This document shows positions 35,101 through 44,093 of a stretch of DNA of 47,643 nt, in pieces. The notes beneath the pieces are model-generated. The model was not told the DNA's origin, did no database searches, and saw only the letters and a list, made by a program, of their open reading frames with translations. A program made the translations under genes and the position numbers. The stretch is from contig WJJL01000060.1 in assembly GCA_014729725.1 (NCBI GenBank), positions 1-47,643 on the forward strand, in the 5' to 3' direction. The DNA comes from Candidatus Moraniibacteriota bacterium. GTDB taxonomy: Bacteria; Patescibacteriota; Minisyncoccia; CAIUEV01; JAHKAQ01. Every line of letters starts with the position of its first letter. Position 1 is the first letter of the stretch.

Positions 35101-35483
35101 AAAAATGATGGATTAGAAATAAAAATAAAACCTACGGTCCAATAAATGGAACGGTTAAATTATCTTTTAGAAAACCTGAAGAAAAGTAAACCAAAGTTTC
35201 CAACTTACATTTTTGCTAATTTTTGCAACCGACCTTACTCTTTCAAGGTTCCCCAAGTTCTTAATTCAGCTTAGATTTTAGTTGATCAATTGTCAAATAA
35301 TTTCTTTGAAAAAACCCCTGAAAAACAAGGCGATGTGGGGAATTTTCATTTTTTGAGCAAATTTTTTGAAATTACTTTGAGGAATAATAGCTTAATTATT
35401 GTGAAAAATCACTTTGAAAAATTTATTTCAATGAAATATGCAATAATTTTTAACTCCCTACACAAAAAATTTTAGATGCCTTT
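35101..35483. other. AT-rich intergenic region upstream of rpmH
   Basis: This 383-base gap has no supportable gene. It should hold the rpmH promoter: a TTGACA on the minus strand at 35296-35291 is the best -35, but the -10 is poor. One DnaA-box-like TTTTTCACA lies on the minus strand at 35408-35400. A single relaxed box and the absence of dnaA make an origin call unsafe, although rpmH-rnpA-yidC often neighbours oriC. Confidence 0.4.
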
Positions 35484-36494
35484 TTAAAATAAAGTCGGAT
35501 TAGGGTTATCCAGCCATTCAAGATTCAGATGTTCATAGGCTTTTTTGGTGGCCATTCTACCCCTGGAAGTTCGCTGAATAAATCCTATTTTTAAAAGATA
35601 AGGTTCATAGATTTCTTCGATAGTGTCTTTTTCCTCACTGGTGGATGCCGCTAAAGTCCCTATGCCCACAGGCCCACCGTTAAATTTATTAATTAAAGTT
35701 TCCAGAATATAACGATCGGCCGGTTCCAGGCCCATTTCATCGATCTGGAGCATTTCCAGGGACATTTTAGCCATTTTTTGATCAATCAAACCATCGGCTT
35801 TTACTTGAGCGATGTCCCTTACTCTTTTTAAAAGTCGGTTGGCCACTCTTGGATTTTTTCGGCTGCAGGCCGCTAAAAACCGGCAACCCTGATCTTTTAT
35901 GGAAACATTTAAAATTCCGGCGGACCTTTTTATAATTTCGGCGATTTCTTCATCAGAATAGAAATCAAGTTTATAGGTCATACCAAAGCGGCTTCTTAAA
36001 GGCGAGGAAACCAGTCCTATTCTGGTAGTAGCGCCAATTAAAGTGAATTTAGGCAGGTCAAGTTGAAGGACTCTGGCGGATGGACCTTTTCCGATGATAA
36101 TGTCGAGTTTGTAATCCTCCATAGCCGGATAAAGAGATTCTTCCACCAGCTTGTTCATTCGATGTACTTCGTCAATGAATAAAACATCGCCTTCTTCTAA
36201 GTTTGTTAAGATTGAGGCCAAATCTCCGACTTTTTCAATAGCCGGTCCTGAGGTTATTTTAATATTGGCCTGCATTTCATTGGCGATAATATGGGAAAGC
36301 GTGGTTTTTCCAAGTCCTGCCGGTCCGTAAATTAAAACATGTTCCAAAGGTTCGTTTCTTTTTTGACAGGCTTGAATAAAAATTTCCAGATTTTCTTTTG
36401 TTCTGGTTTGACCTATATAATCCAACAATTTTTTGGGTCTTAAACTGATTTGAAATTTTTCTTCCCGGTTATCTTGACTTTCAGGCTCAAGCAT
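35484..36494 (-). CDS. ruvB: Holliday junction helicase RuvB
   Basis: The 336-residue AAA+ motor drives branch migration with RuvA during recombination and repair. Motifs are Walker [13 protein letters not shown] near 62-69, Walker [10 protein letters not shown] near 115, sensor 1 [20 protein letters not shown] (also the arginine finger region), and the C-terminal winged helix ending [21 protein letters not shown], split here as [11 protein letters not shown] and ATKKAYEHL. Length and all motifs are normal. ruvA and ruvC are not in the window. A TTGACA on the minus strand shortly upstream (within 36540-36555) could be part of its promoter. Confidence 0.97.
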   Translation of the reverse strand: MLEPESQDNREEKFQISLRPKKLLDYIGQTRTKENLEIFIQACQKRNEPLEHVLIYGPAGLGKTTLSHIIANEMQANIKITSGPAIEKVGDLASILTNLEEGDVLFIDEVHRMNKLVEESLYPAMEDYKLDIIIGKGPSARVLQLDLPKFTLIGATTRIGLVSSPLRSRFGMTYKLDFYSDEEIAEIIKRSAGILNVSIKDQGCRFLAACSRKNPRVANRLLKRVRDIAQVKADGLIDQKMAKMSLEMLQIDEMGLEPADRYILETLINKFNGGPVGIGTLAASTSEEKDTIEEIYEPYLLKIGFIQRTSRGRMATKKAYEHLNLEWLDNPNPTLF

Positions 36495-36889
36495 AAAATT
36501 TTAATTAAAAATTATTAAAAAATTTTCTAAAAATCTTTAAAAATCTTGTCAAATAATTTTAAATTCCCTCTTGGCAGAAGAATAAAAAATTTGACATAAT
36601 TTTTGATTAATGCTAAGTTATACAGTTTTAGTAATTTTAAAAAATTAAAGATTTCTTTCTGTGGACATTTAGGGTTTCGTCTTTGAGATCCGGAAAATTT
36701 ACCTAGAACCAGGATGCTTTGGTTTTTAAGCGAAAGCGCTCCTCGGGTTAATTTTTTAATTTGCATATATTAAATGCAATTTAATGTCTACAGAATAAAG
36801 TCTTTAATTATGTAGCCTTGTTTTCAAATACTCCTCAAGGATTATTTTGGTCAAAATTTTTACTTGTTTTTCAACTTTAAATTTTCAAA
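36495..36889. other. Intergenic region between the tandem PilB gene and ruvB
   Basis: The gap is 395 bases. It contains one open frame of 79 codons on the minus strand (36527-36766), with no ribosome site and an atypical, unsupported translation; I do not annotate it. A GC-richer stretch at 36650-36750 stands out from AT-rich flanks and could be an RNA or a gene remnant, but I recognise no family. Confidence 0.3.
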
Positions 36890-39800
36890 TTACTCCTCAG
36901 TTACTCTTTTAACCTCCTCTAAACTGGTTATTCCTTCAATGACTTTCAGGATTCCGTCTTGAGCCATAGTTAACATTCCTTCTTTTATGGCTTGTTTTTC
37001 AATTTCGGTAGTGGTGGAAAATCTGGCGATTAATTCCTCCAGTTTTTCGCTCATACTCATAATTTCTGCCACCGGAGCTATTCCGGAGTAGCCTGTACCT
37101 TTGCAGCTTTGGCATCCCTTAGGCGTATAAATTTTTTCGACTTTTTCTGGAACTATAACTCCGGCTGCTGTTGAAATTGAGTCCAAAACTTCCTGAATTT
37201 TTGCCTTTGTTTTTTCATCGGGCTGGATGGGTGTTTTACAATCATCGCAAAGTTTTCTAACCAGTCGTTGGGCCATCATGGCGTTAGTGGCGCTGGCAAT
37301 ATCTGAAGGATCGATATTCATATTAAACAATCTTTGAACTGAAGCTACCGCATTATTGGTATGTAAAGTTGATAAAACCAGATGACCGGTCAGGGAGGCC
37401 TGAATGGCGATTTTGGCGGTTTCCTCGTCTCTGATCTCTCCAATCATAAGGATATCCGGATTTTGACGCAAGAGAGCTTTTAGAGCATTAGTGAAATCAT
37501 AACCTTTTTCAACATTAACCTGAGTTTGTAAAATTCCTTTTAATCGGTATTCAATCGGATCTTCCACTGTTATAATTTTAACCTGCGGTTTATTCAATTT
37601 ATTTAAAAGAGAATAAAGCGTCGTGGTTTTTCCACTGCCGGTAGGACCGGTATTTAAGATTATGCCGTTGGGTTTGTCGATCTCTTGAAGCAGTCTTTCC
37701 ATGGTTTGTTTCCTAATGCCTATTTTATCTATATGAAGCGCTTTAGCCGATTTATGTAAAAGTCTCATTACCACGGTTTCTCCATAACCGCTAGAAATTA
37801 TGGAGACTCTGACATCAATCTGATCGCTGGTTAAATTGGCCAGAGGTTTTTCCAATTTTATTCCAAACCGACTATCTCTTACCGGTTCATGAGAGGAAGG
37901 TTTAAATCCGCTGAGCTGTTTTACTCTCCCCACCATCTGGACATAATTGCTGGATTGGATTTGGGTAATATCTTGCAAGATCCCGTCGATTCTGTAACGA
38001 ATTTGAACTTTTTCTCCGATTGGTTCCATATGAATATCGCCGGCATCAAAACTTAAAGCTCCGGCAATAACATATTCCAGCGATTCTTTGTTGGAAGCAT
38101 TATCAATTACTTTACCCAGAGCTTGACTGTCATAGCCGAGTTTTTGAATTTCGTTAACTTGCTCTTCTTTGATTAAAAGCTGCATAGATAAAAGTTGAGT
38201 CATAATTTGTTCGTAAATTTCCTCCAAAAATTCTCCGGTTCCGGTAACTCTTTGAACTTCTTCCATACTGGTTTCGCCGGCTACTGCTTTTAAAATTCCA
38301 TCCTGGAGCATGGTAATCATTCCGTTTTCCATAGCTGCAGTGGTTAATTCAGAAGCCGGTTCCATTTTATTAATTAATTTTTCGATTTCACGGTTAATTT
38401 CAAAAACTTCAAAAATTCCGATTCTGCCTTTATAGCCAATATTATGGCATTTGGAGCAGCCGGAGGAACGATAAAGGGTTTTGATATTTTTAGGTACTTC
38501 CAGATTAGCCTTGGGTGAAATAATTGATAAAAATTTATTAATAGTTTCTAAGGTCTGAGGGGCTGGAATATATTCTTCTTTGCAATGCGGGCATAATTTT
38601 CTTACCAGTCTTTGAGCGATAATGCAGTTGATAGCGGAACTGATTAAAGAAGGCCTTACCCCCAAATCTATCAGTCTTGGTACAGCTCCGGTGGAGGAGT
38701 TGGCATGTACCGTGGAAAAAACCAGATGACCGGTCAGGGAGGCGTTGGTTGCAATATCAGCGGTTTCCTCGTCTCTAATCTCACCTACTAGAATGACATC
38801 AGGGTCTTGTCTGACAATAGCTCTAAGGCCGCTGGCAAAATCATAGCCTCTTTCTTTGTGGATTTGAGTTTGACTTATATTTTTTATGCGGTATTCGATT
38901 GGGTCCTCGATGGTTATGATTTTTATTCCAGGATTGTTCACTCGTCTTAAACAAGAGTAAAGCGTGGTGGTTTTTCCGCTACCTGTAGGACCGGTGTTTA
39001 AAATCATACCGTTGGGTTTTTTGATTTGGGTGGTAAGCTGCTCATAACCTCTTCCCCTTAAACCCAATTCTTCCAATTCGATTTTACCCATGTCTTGATT
39101 TAACAGACGGGCCACTATATTTTCGCCAAAATTTCCCGGAATAACAGAGACACGCACATCGATTTCCCTGGGAGGATTGTCCAGTTTTATTTCAAACCGT
39201 CCGTCTTGAGATTTGTCTTTAATATTGAGTTTTAAGCCGGCCAGCATTTTTATTCTGGAAAGCACAAAGGAATAAGACTTATAAGGAATGTGGGTTACAT
39301 TTTGCAAAACCCCGTCTATCCTGTACCGCAGCCGTATTTGTTCTTTTTGAGGTTCAAAGTGAATGTCAGAGGCGCCCAGTTTGATGGCTCCCGCAACAAT
39401 TATGTTTAAAACTTCAGTAGTGGGAAGCTGCTGGATTTTTTTATGTAAATCCATCAGCTCTTTAACTTGTTTTTCAAATTCCTCCAAATCCTTGCCAGTC
39501 AGATTTATTCTCATTTCTTCAAGACTATCTCCCAGATTGTATAGCTTGTATTTATCCAAAGCTCTTTCCAGACTTGACTGGGAAACCAGATAAATTTGAC
39601 AGCGATAACCTTTTTGCTGCAACTCCACTAAAGATTGAACGGTTTGAAGGTTTTGAGGTTGGGAAATGGCCACTTTCAAACTATTGCCGGCTTTATGAAT
39701 AACCGTCAGATTACCTTTTCTGGCAAAATCTTCTTCAATGGTGTGTAGGGTTTCAACATTAATGGGATAAATATTTAAATCCAAATAAGGAACTCCCAAT

Positions 39801-39922
39801 TGTTGAGCTAAAAGAGCCGTTTTTTCTTCTTCAGAGGAAGCTCTTATTTTTTTGAGGGCTTCTTGAATTTTTGTTTGATCAAAAACATGTTGATAGCCTT
39901 TGACTTTTTTTACCAGCGCCAT
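36890..39922 (-). CDS. Tandem double PilB/GspE-type secretion ATPase
   Basis: One 1010-residue polypeptide holds two complete type IV pilus/type II secretion assembly ATPase units. Residues 1-150 form an MshEN-like N-terminal domain (LGVPYLDLNIYPI). Unit 1 (about 165-590) has SDIHFEP, Walker A GPTGSGKTTTLYS near 310, the Walker-B region DPDVILVGEIRDEETAD, GHLVFSTVHAN, and a zinc site CPHC/CSKC near 441 and 487. Unit 2 (about 615-1010) repeats each: GDIHMEP, GPTGSGKTTTLYS near 757, NPDILMIGEIRDEETAK, GHLVLSTLHTN, and CDDC/CQSC near 890 and 939. Both sets of catalytic motifs look intact. PilB normally acts as a hexamer of single units, so this could form a trimer of fused dimers. The pilin-array genes lie directly upstream. 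Confidence 0.93.
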   Translation of the reverse strand: MALVKKVKGYQHVFDQTKIQEALKKIRASSEEEKTALLAQQLGVPYLDLNIYPINVETLHTIEEDFARKGNLTVIHKAGNSLKVAISQPQNLQTVQSLVELQQKGYRCQIYLVSQSSLERALDKYKLYNLGDSLEEMRINLTGKDLEEFEKQVKELMDLHKKIQQLPTTEVLNIIVAGAIKLGASDIHFEPQKEQIRLRYRIDGVLQNVTHIPYKSYSFVLSRIKMLAGLKLNIKDKSQDGRFEIKLDNPPREIDVRVSVIPGNFGENIVARLLNQDMGKIELEELGLRGRGYEQLTTQIKKPNGMILNTGPTGSGKTTTLYSCLRRVNNPGIKIITIEDPIEYRIKNISQTQIHKERGYDFASGLRAIVRQDPDVILVGEIRDEETADIATNASLTGHLVFSTVHANSSTGAVPRLIDLGVRPSLISSAINCIIAQRLVRKLCPHCKEEYIPAPQTLETINKFLSIISPKANLEVPKNIKTLYRSSGCSKCHNIGYKGRIGIFEVFEINREIEKLINKMEPASELTTAAMENGMITMLQDGILKAVAGETSMEEVQRVTGTGEFLEEIYEQIMTQLLSMQLLIKEEQVNEIQKLGYDSQALGKVIDNASNKESLEYVIAGALSFDAGDIHMEPIGEKVQIRYRIDGILQDITQIQSSNYVQMVGRVKQLSGFKPSSHEPVRDSRFGIKLEKPLANLTSDQIDVRVSIISSGYGETVVMRLLHKSAKALHIDKIGIRKQTMERLLQEIDKPNGIILNTGPTGSGKTTTLYSLLNKLNKPQVKIITVEDPIEYRLKGILQTQVNVEKGYDFTNALKALLRQNPDILMIGEIRDEETAKIAIQASLTGHLVLSTLHTNNAVASVQRLFNMNIDPSDIASATNAMMAQRLVRKLCDDCKTPIQPDEKTKAKIQEVLDSISTAAGVIVPEKVEKIYTPKGCQSCKGTGYSGIAPVAEIMSMSEKLEELIARFSTTTEIEKQAIKEGMLTMAQDGILKVIEGITSLEEVKRVTEE

Positions 39923-40143
39923 TTTGGTTTTTTAAATTAATGTAAATTACGAAATCAACCTTTTTCTTAAAAAAGAGAAATTTATTTTTAAGGGAATAAA
40001 GAAATCAAACCCCTCTTTTCTAAGGCAATATTTATCAATAATTTCTGTTTAATAATATAACATATTTTTGTTTTTTGGGGGAGTTTTTAAAATTAACCCT
40101 TATTCTCTAGATAGGACATTTCCAAATTGGCTTGGCAGCTTTA

Positions 40144-40183
40144 AAAATTAAAAAATCGATAAATTTATCGATTTTTTAATTTT
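40144..40183. terminator. Perfect 40-base palindrome, terminator of the pilin operon
   Basis: Two 20-base arms meet at 40163/40164 with no spacer and contain the core ATCGAT on each side with A- and T-runs outside. On the minus strand it lies 30 bases after the last pilin gene (ends 40213) and runs into T, as an intrinsic terminator would. The 39923-40212 gap holds nothing else that I can support apart from the promoter region expected for the tandem PilB gene. Confidence 0.6.
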
Positions 40184-40212
40184 GTTGGTAAATTTTATGG
40201 GTTTGGCGCATT

Positions 40213-40506
40213 TTAGAATGAGCCGGTTTGGTTTTTTAAGATTACGGGGATAAGTTTTACGATAATTAAAGCTAAGGCTCCTATAACCAATCCAATTGCC
40301 GAATAAATCAAGCTTTTTTTAGATTTGGCCATCAAATCGTCGTTGCCGGAAGAGGTGATATAGATTATTCCGCTAATTATAAAAGCCAAAACCGCCAAAG
40401 CCGCAAAGACCATCACAATAAAATCCATAATACTGACTACCACGGTTAAAACTGGATTATCTCCTCCGGGATCCGGCAGATCGGTTTTGGGATATTCTAA
40501 AGTCAT
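40213..40506 (-). CDS. T4SS pilin-like protein (VirB2/TrbC type), 97 aa
   Basis: This small protein has two membrane helices joined by a short charged loop: VVVSIMDFIVMVFAALAVLA with FIISGIIYI, then SSGNDDLMAKSKKS, then a second helix. The loop pattern S/TxGN(D/E)(D/E)xxxxxKK and the SGIIY motif match the Patescibacteria T4SS pilin family. VirB2-type pilins polymerise into the secretion pilus. It has no cleavable signal peptide; the first 20 residues are Asp/Pro-rich. It is the last gene of a five-gene pilin-like series, and a terminator palindrome follows. Compared with the two near-identical genes upstream it is clearly diverged. Confidence 0.75.
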   Translation of the reverse strand: MTLEYPKTDLPDPGGDNPVLTVVVSIMDFIVMVFAALAVLAFIISGIIYITSSGNDDLMAKSKKSLIYSAIGLVIGALALIIVKLIPVILKNQTGSF

Positions 40507-40615
40507 TGTATTGTTTGTTTTGGATAAAAAAATCTAAATTGCAGTAATTGATTTATTCGTCAACAATTCTTTTGATTCGCCCGAGATCCTTAAAATTGGC
40601 TGAAATTTTTTTTGT

Positions 40616-40909
40616 TTAAAATCCTCCTTTCTCATTTTTCATAATAGCTGCCGTGGTTTGTACTATTACATAACCCAGGGCACCAACCGCAATTCCGATT
40701 GCCGAATACATCATTCCTCTTTTACCCAGTTGCATTCTTTCCTCGTTACCGGTTGCGCTAATATACAAAATTCCGGAAATTAAAAATCCCAAAACCCCAA
40801 GACCCGCCAAAAGCATAGTGGTAAAATTAAGAACACCTTTTAAGGCTTTACTGAATTCACTGTCCGGTAAACCTGTGTTTGAGGCATATTGTAGTCCCTG
40901 TTCGTACAT
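40616..40909 (-). CDS. T4SS pilin-like protein, 97 aa, recent paralog
   Basis: A two-helix pilin-like protein with the loop SATGNEERMQLGKRGMM. Helix 1 is TMLLAGLGVLGFLISGILYI and helix 2 is SAIGIAVGALGYVIVQT. The C-terminus is MKNEKGGF. From residue 24 on it is almost identical to the next gene upstream (40962-41399): 213 bases match with only five differences. It lacks that paralog's long signal-peptide-bearing N-terminus and starts MYEQGLQYASNTGLPD. It may be an alternative subunit of the same pilus. It lies 52 bases after its paralog. Confidence 0.78.
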   Translation of the reverse strand: MYEQGLQYASNTGLPDSEFSKALKGVLNFTTMLLAGLGVLGFLISGILYISATGNEERMQLGKRGMMYSAIGIAVGALGYVIVQTTAAIMKNEKGGF

Positions 40910-41183
40910 ATTTTTATTGATTCAATTTTCATTTTTGAGCAAAAGGGATTTTTGTAATGATTTAAAATGCTCCTTTCTCATTTTTCATAATAGCTACCAT
41001 GGTTTGTACTATTACATAACCCAGGGCACCAACCGCAATTCCGATTGCCGAATACATCATTCCTCTTTTACCCAGTTGCATTCTTTCCTCGTCTCCGGTT
41101 GCGGTAATATACAAAATTCCGGAAATTAAAAATCCCAAAACCCCAAGACCCGCCAAAAGCATAGTGGTAAAATTAAGAACACC
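40625..41183 (-). repeat. 213-base near-identical duplication in adjacent pilin genes
   Basis: Bases 40625-40837 and 40971-41183 (offset 346) differ at five positions by my count, about 98 percent identity. Four of the differences come as two nearby pairs. Sequence outside diverges sharply. The repeat covers the helix-loop-helix part of both genes, so a recent duplication or gene conversion of the pilin core is likely. Confidence 0.92.
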
Positions 41184-41399
41184 GGTTAAGGCGTCACTGA
41201 ATTTGGTTTGAGGTAGGCCGGCTTCTCCTGATAAGTCTAAACCCTTACGCCACATTCCAGTAGCGGTTCCACCACCACCAGCACCACCGGCTGATTGTGG
41301 AGGAACCTGACCCCACCCTCCTACCTGAGCAAAAGTTTCTTTACTGTTCAATAACAGCATCATCAAAAAACTTCCAATTCCAATTAGTTTTTTTTTCAT
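40962..41399 (-). CDS. T4SS pilin-like protein with signal peptide, 145 aa
   Basis: Residues 1-25 form a signal peptide (KLIGIGSFLMMLLLNSKETF followed by AQ). A Gly-rich segment follows (about 26-48: GGWGQVPPQSAGGAGGGG), then the two-helix pilin unit that is nearly identical to the downstream gene. The loop is TATGDEERMQLGKRGMM, and the C-terminus is MKNEKGAF. VirB2-type pilins are made with signal peptides and matured in the membrane, so this may be the main subunit. It lies 24 bases after the two-unit protein gene upstream. Confidence 0.78.
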   Translation of the reverse strand: MKKKLIGIGSFLMMLLLNSKETFAQVGGWGQVPPQSAGGAGGGGTATGMWRKGLDLSGEAGLPQTKFSDALTGVLNFTTMLLAGLGVLGFLISGILYITATGDEERMQLGKRGMMYSAIGIAVGALGYVIVQTMVAIMKNEKGAF

Positions 41400-41423
41400 T
41401 TTTTATTTTTAATTATTAAAAAA

Positions 41424-42056
41424 TTATTTTAAAAGCGAATCGATTTGACGAATTATAATTAAGCCCCCTACCGCAATGACTAATCCGACAATGGAATAAA
41501 TGATTTGTTTTTTGGCATTTTGCGCCCGGTCTTCGTTACCGGCGGAAGTTAAATACATAATAGCTCCTCGAATTAAATTTATTATACCAATAAGTCCGAT
41601 TAATGACAAGAGAAGACCTAAAAATTTCTCCACTATTTGATAAGCGGCCTTGGCTGCGCTTACTTCCGGAGCCGCGGTTTTTTCAAAAATTTTATAAACT
41701 TCCTTTAAAATGGTTTCCGCCCCCAGGATTATAACCAGTCCGATAACGGTGCCAATCATAATTTTTTTAGCGGTTTGAACTTTTTCGTCGTTGCCTTGAG
41801 AAAAAATGTAATAAATTCCGGAAATTATAAACATTAATATAGCGATAGCGGCTACAAAAGTTCTAAGTCTTTCTATAATATTTATAACCAACCCTTCAAA
41901 ATCTCCGGTTGTAAGGGGATTTTGAATTACAATTGAGCCTGCCCGGGCTTGATTTAAAAATCCGGTTTTTTCAAATCCGAAAAAGCCTAAAGCGATAATG
42001 AATATAACAAAAATAAGGCTTGGAAAAAGTGATTTGTTTTTGATTAAATTAAACAT
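41424..42056 (-). CDS. Double T4SS pilin-like membrane protein, 210 aa
   Basis: This is one chain with two pilin-like units. After an N-terminal helix or signal peptide (LIFVIFIIALGFFGFEKTGF), unit 1 at about 60-120 has FIISGIYYIFSQGNDEKVQT, then AKKIMIGTVIGLVII. Unit 2 at about 140-208 has LIRGAIMYLTSAGNEDRAQN, then AKKQIIYSIVGLVIA. Each unit is helix, charged loop with GN(D/E)(E/D), helix, matching the single-unit pilins downstream. A fused pair could act as a base or minor subunit of the pilus. It lies 13 bases after the second double protein, so the genes are tightly co-transcribed. Confidence 0.75.
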   Translation of the reverse strand: MFNLIKNKSLFPSLIFVIFIIALGFFGFEKTGFLNQARAGSIVIQNPLTTGDFEGLVINIIERLRTFVAAIAILMFIISGIYYIFSQGNDEKVQTAKKIMIGTVIGLVIILGAETILKEVYKIFEKTAAPEVSAAKAAYQIVEKFLGLLLSLIGLIGIINLIRGAIMYLTSAGNEDRAQNAKKQIIYSIVGLVIAVGGLIIIRQIDSLLK

Positions 42057-42069
42057 TTTCTCGTTTTTA

Positions 42070-42672
42070 TTATTGAAAAAAGGCCGCGATTTGTTTTACC
42101 AGAATTTGCGATCCAATCGCGACAAAAAGTCCAATAATGGAATAGATTAAAGTTTTTTTGCCAATGGTGGCTTTTTCTTCGTCCCCGCCGGAGTTCAAGT
42201 ACCAAAGCCCGCCGATAATTATGCCTATTACACCAAACATTGCCAACAGGGTTAATAAAAGGTTTATAATATTTTCCACTATCGTTTTCATTCCATCGCC
42301 CGGGGTTTTTATTAATTCTTGAATTTTTGGGGTAATAGTGAAGGTTGTACTTAAAACAGATTGCCCAGTCAAGGCAATAGAAATTTCACTAAGCAAAACC
42401 GCGGCTCCTATTGTAATTGCGATTCCGATTACGGCATAAGTTATCATTTTTCTGGCTTGCGTCATTTTTTCTTCAACTCCTGAGGAAAGCATATACAAAA
42501 TACCTCCCAATATGATAAAAATCAGAGCAATACCCACCACAACCCCCATTAAAATGCCAAGAATTTGCCCCACAAAATTTACCAGCATTTTTTTTGGATC
42601 ACCCCCGCCTGTTACCGGAGCCAGAGGGTTGTATAAATTTAATAATTTCGCTGCGATAAATTTGATTTTCAT
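42070..42672 (-). CDS. Double T4SS pilin-like membrane protein, 200 aa
   Basis: A second chain with two pilin-like units. Unit 1 (about 30-95) has FIILGGILYMLSSGVEEKMT, then ARKMITYAVIGIAITIGAAV. Unit 2 (about 130-198) has GIIIGGLWYLNSGGDEEKAT, then GKKTLIYSIIGLFVAIGS. The central linker has LTGQSVLSTTFTITPKIQEL. The loops keep the acidic-then-basic pattern of the family, although GN is replaced by GV and GD. No cleavable signal peptide is clear. It is the first gene of the pilin array in transcription order, after the solute-binding lipoprotein gene by 23 bases. Confidence 0.73.
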   Translation of the reverse strand: MKIKFIAAKLLNLYNPLAPVTGGGDPKKMLVNFVGQILGILMGVVVGIALIFIILGGILYMLSSGVEEKMTQARKMITYAVIGIAITIGAAVLLSEISIALTGQSVLSTTFTITPKIQELIKTPGDGMKTIVENIINLLLTLLAMFGVIGIIIGGLWYLNSGGDEEKATIGKKTLIYSIIGLFVAIGSQILVKQIAAFFQ

Positions 42673-42695
42673 ATAATAAAAATAAAAGAAATCCT

Positions 42696-44084
42696 TTAAT
42701 TTTTCATTTCATTTAGAAGTATTTGAATTTTTGTATCTATTTCTTCCACTGCTTGTTCGGGGGTTTTTCTATTTAGGGCTACATCTTGGATATTGTTATT
42801 TAGGATATTGTCTATCTTTTTTTCATTCGGCTGAAACCAGCTTTTTGCTTTTAAGACCTGTTGGGCAAAAATTCCGATTTCCGGATCGTTTTTTTGAATC
42901 TCGATTACATCTTTTCTGGCCCCGGGTCTTTGAGTGGCTTGCGTGTATTTTAAGGATTGTTCTTTTTGGCCTAAATATTTTAAAAACTTCCAAGCCTCCA
43001 AGGGTTTGTTTCTGACCATAGCGGAACTGCGGGAAACCACATAACCCCAATAATTTGGGTAGGTGATTCTATTTTCGGGCGGGGAGTTTTTAAATTGAGG
43101 GATTTCGGCAACGGAAAAATTAAGTCTAGGACTTTTGGCTCTGATGGTTTCCAGGGCGAAGGTGTAATTTATCATCATTGCCAAACGGCCTTCTTGAAAT
43201 AGATCGATCGAATTGTGCATTCTGGAATTCCAAGTGTAATTTGGGTCAGTGGCGTCCGCAAAGCTGCTGTAAAATTCCATGGCCTCTACTCCCACATTTT
43301 CCAAATTGCCGTTGGGTTGTTTAACTTTTGAATTAATATTTGATCTTAATTTATCAAAATCCACAATCTCGTTGCCTTTTTGCATCATAAGCATAATCAA
43401 AATATCGCCGGCTCGATTTACGTTTCTGGAAGTTCCCAGAGAAATTCCGGATTGATTTATATTACCAAATTCGTCTTTTTTGGTCATTAATCGGGAAACT
43501 TTTTCCAGGTCTTCCCAGGTATTTGGAGCATAGGCAATCGCTTGTTCATTAAACAGGTCTTGATTGTAGTAAAGGGCTAAAGTATCTACCGCCAAGGGAA
43601 TTCCGTAAATTTGGCCATTTTTTACAAAATCTTTATAAACCACTGAAGAAAAAGCTTCTTTGTATTGGCGCTGGCTGATTAAAGGTTCTTCTATTTTTGG
43701 GGGCTTACTGCAGCCTCCCATATTATCGATAGTGTTGTTATAAATAGTTTGGGCTTCCTGAAGACTTATCATTAAATTAAGGTTTTTTTGAGTCCAGGTG
43801 TGGTGGGCTAAAAATATATCAGGACCCTGCTGATTGGCAAAAGCTTTGATTAACTCTTCCTCGTATTCTTCCGGGGTAAATTTTCGATAGCTGATTTTGC
43901 TTATTTGTGGGTTTTGTCTTTCATATTCATGAATAAACTCTTTCATAAGATCGCTGTCGTCCCAAATGCCCCAAATTTCAATCGGCTCCACTTCAGCCGG
44001 AGGTTTTTGTTTTAGACCGCAGCCACAAACAAAAAGTATTAAAAAAAAGCTCAAATATAAAATAATTTTTGTTTTTTTTGCCAT
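42696..44084 (-). CDS. Extracellular solute-binding lipoprotein, family 1 type
   Basis: The 462-residue protein has a lipoprotein signal (ILYLSFFLILFVCGC, with the likely lipidated Cys at 22; Cys 20 is the alternative). A periplasmic-binding fold like the sugar-binding proteins of ABC importers follows: IEIWGIWDDSDLMKEFIHEY, then PDIFLAHHTW, YGIPLAVDTLALYYNQDLF, PNTWEDLEKVSRLM and MMINYTFALETIRA. Such proteins bind sugars or oligosaccharides outside the membrane and hand them to permeases. No ABC permease or ATPase is nearby. It lies 23 bases before the pilin array on the same strand, so it may serve as a surface receptor linked to that machine, or it may use transporter parts encoded elsewhere. 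Confidence 0.85.
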   Translation of the reverse strand: MAKKTKIILYLSFFLILFVCGCGLKQKPPAEVEPIEIWGIWDDSDLMKEFIHEYERQNPQISKISYRKFTPEEYEEELIKAFANQQGPDIFLAHHTWTQKNLNLMISLQEAQTIYNNTIDNMGGCSKPPKIEEPLISQRQYKEAFSSVVYKDFVKNGQIYGIPLAVDTLALYYNQDLFNEQAIAYAPNTWEDLEKVSRLMTKKDEFGNINQSGISLGTSRNVNRAGDILIMLMMQKGNEIVDFDKLRSNINSKVKQPNGNLENVGVEAMEFYSSFADATDPNYTWNSRMHNSIDLFQEGRLAMMINYTFALETIRAKSPRLNFSVAEIPQFKNSPPENRITYPNYWGYVVSRSSAMVRNKPLEAWKFLKYLGQKEQSLKYTQATQRPGARKDVIEIQKNDPEIGIFAQQVLKAKSWFQPNEKKIDNILNNNIQDVALNRKTPEQAVEEIDTKIQILLNEMKN

Positions 44085-44093
44085 TTTATTTTT

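Noticed and set aside
35101-35483. Possible origin of replication beside rpmH
   Set aside because: Only one relaxed DnaA-box-like site is seen and no dnaA gene is adjacent; GC-skew analysis of the whole chromosome would be needed.
36527-36766. 79-codon minus-strand frame between ruvB and the tandem PilB gene
   Set aside because: No ribosome site, no recognisable domain, and composition like the AT-rich intergenic flanks.
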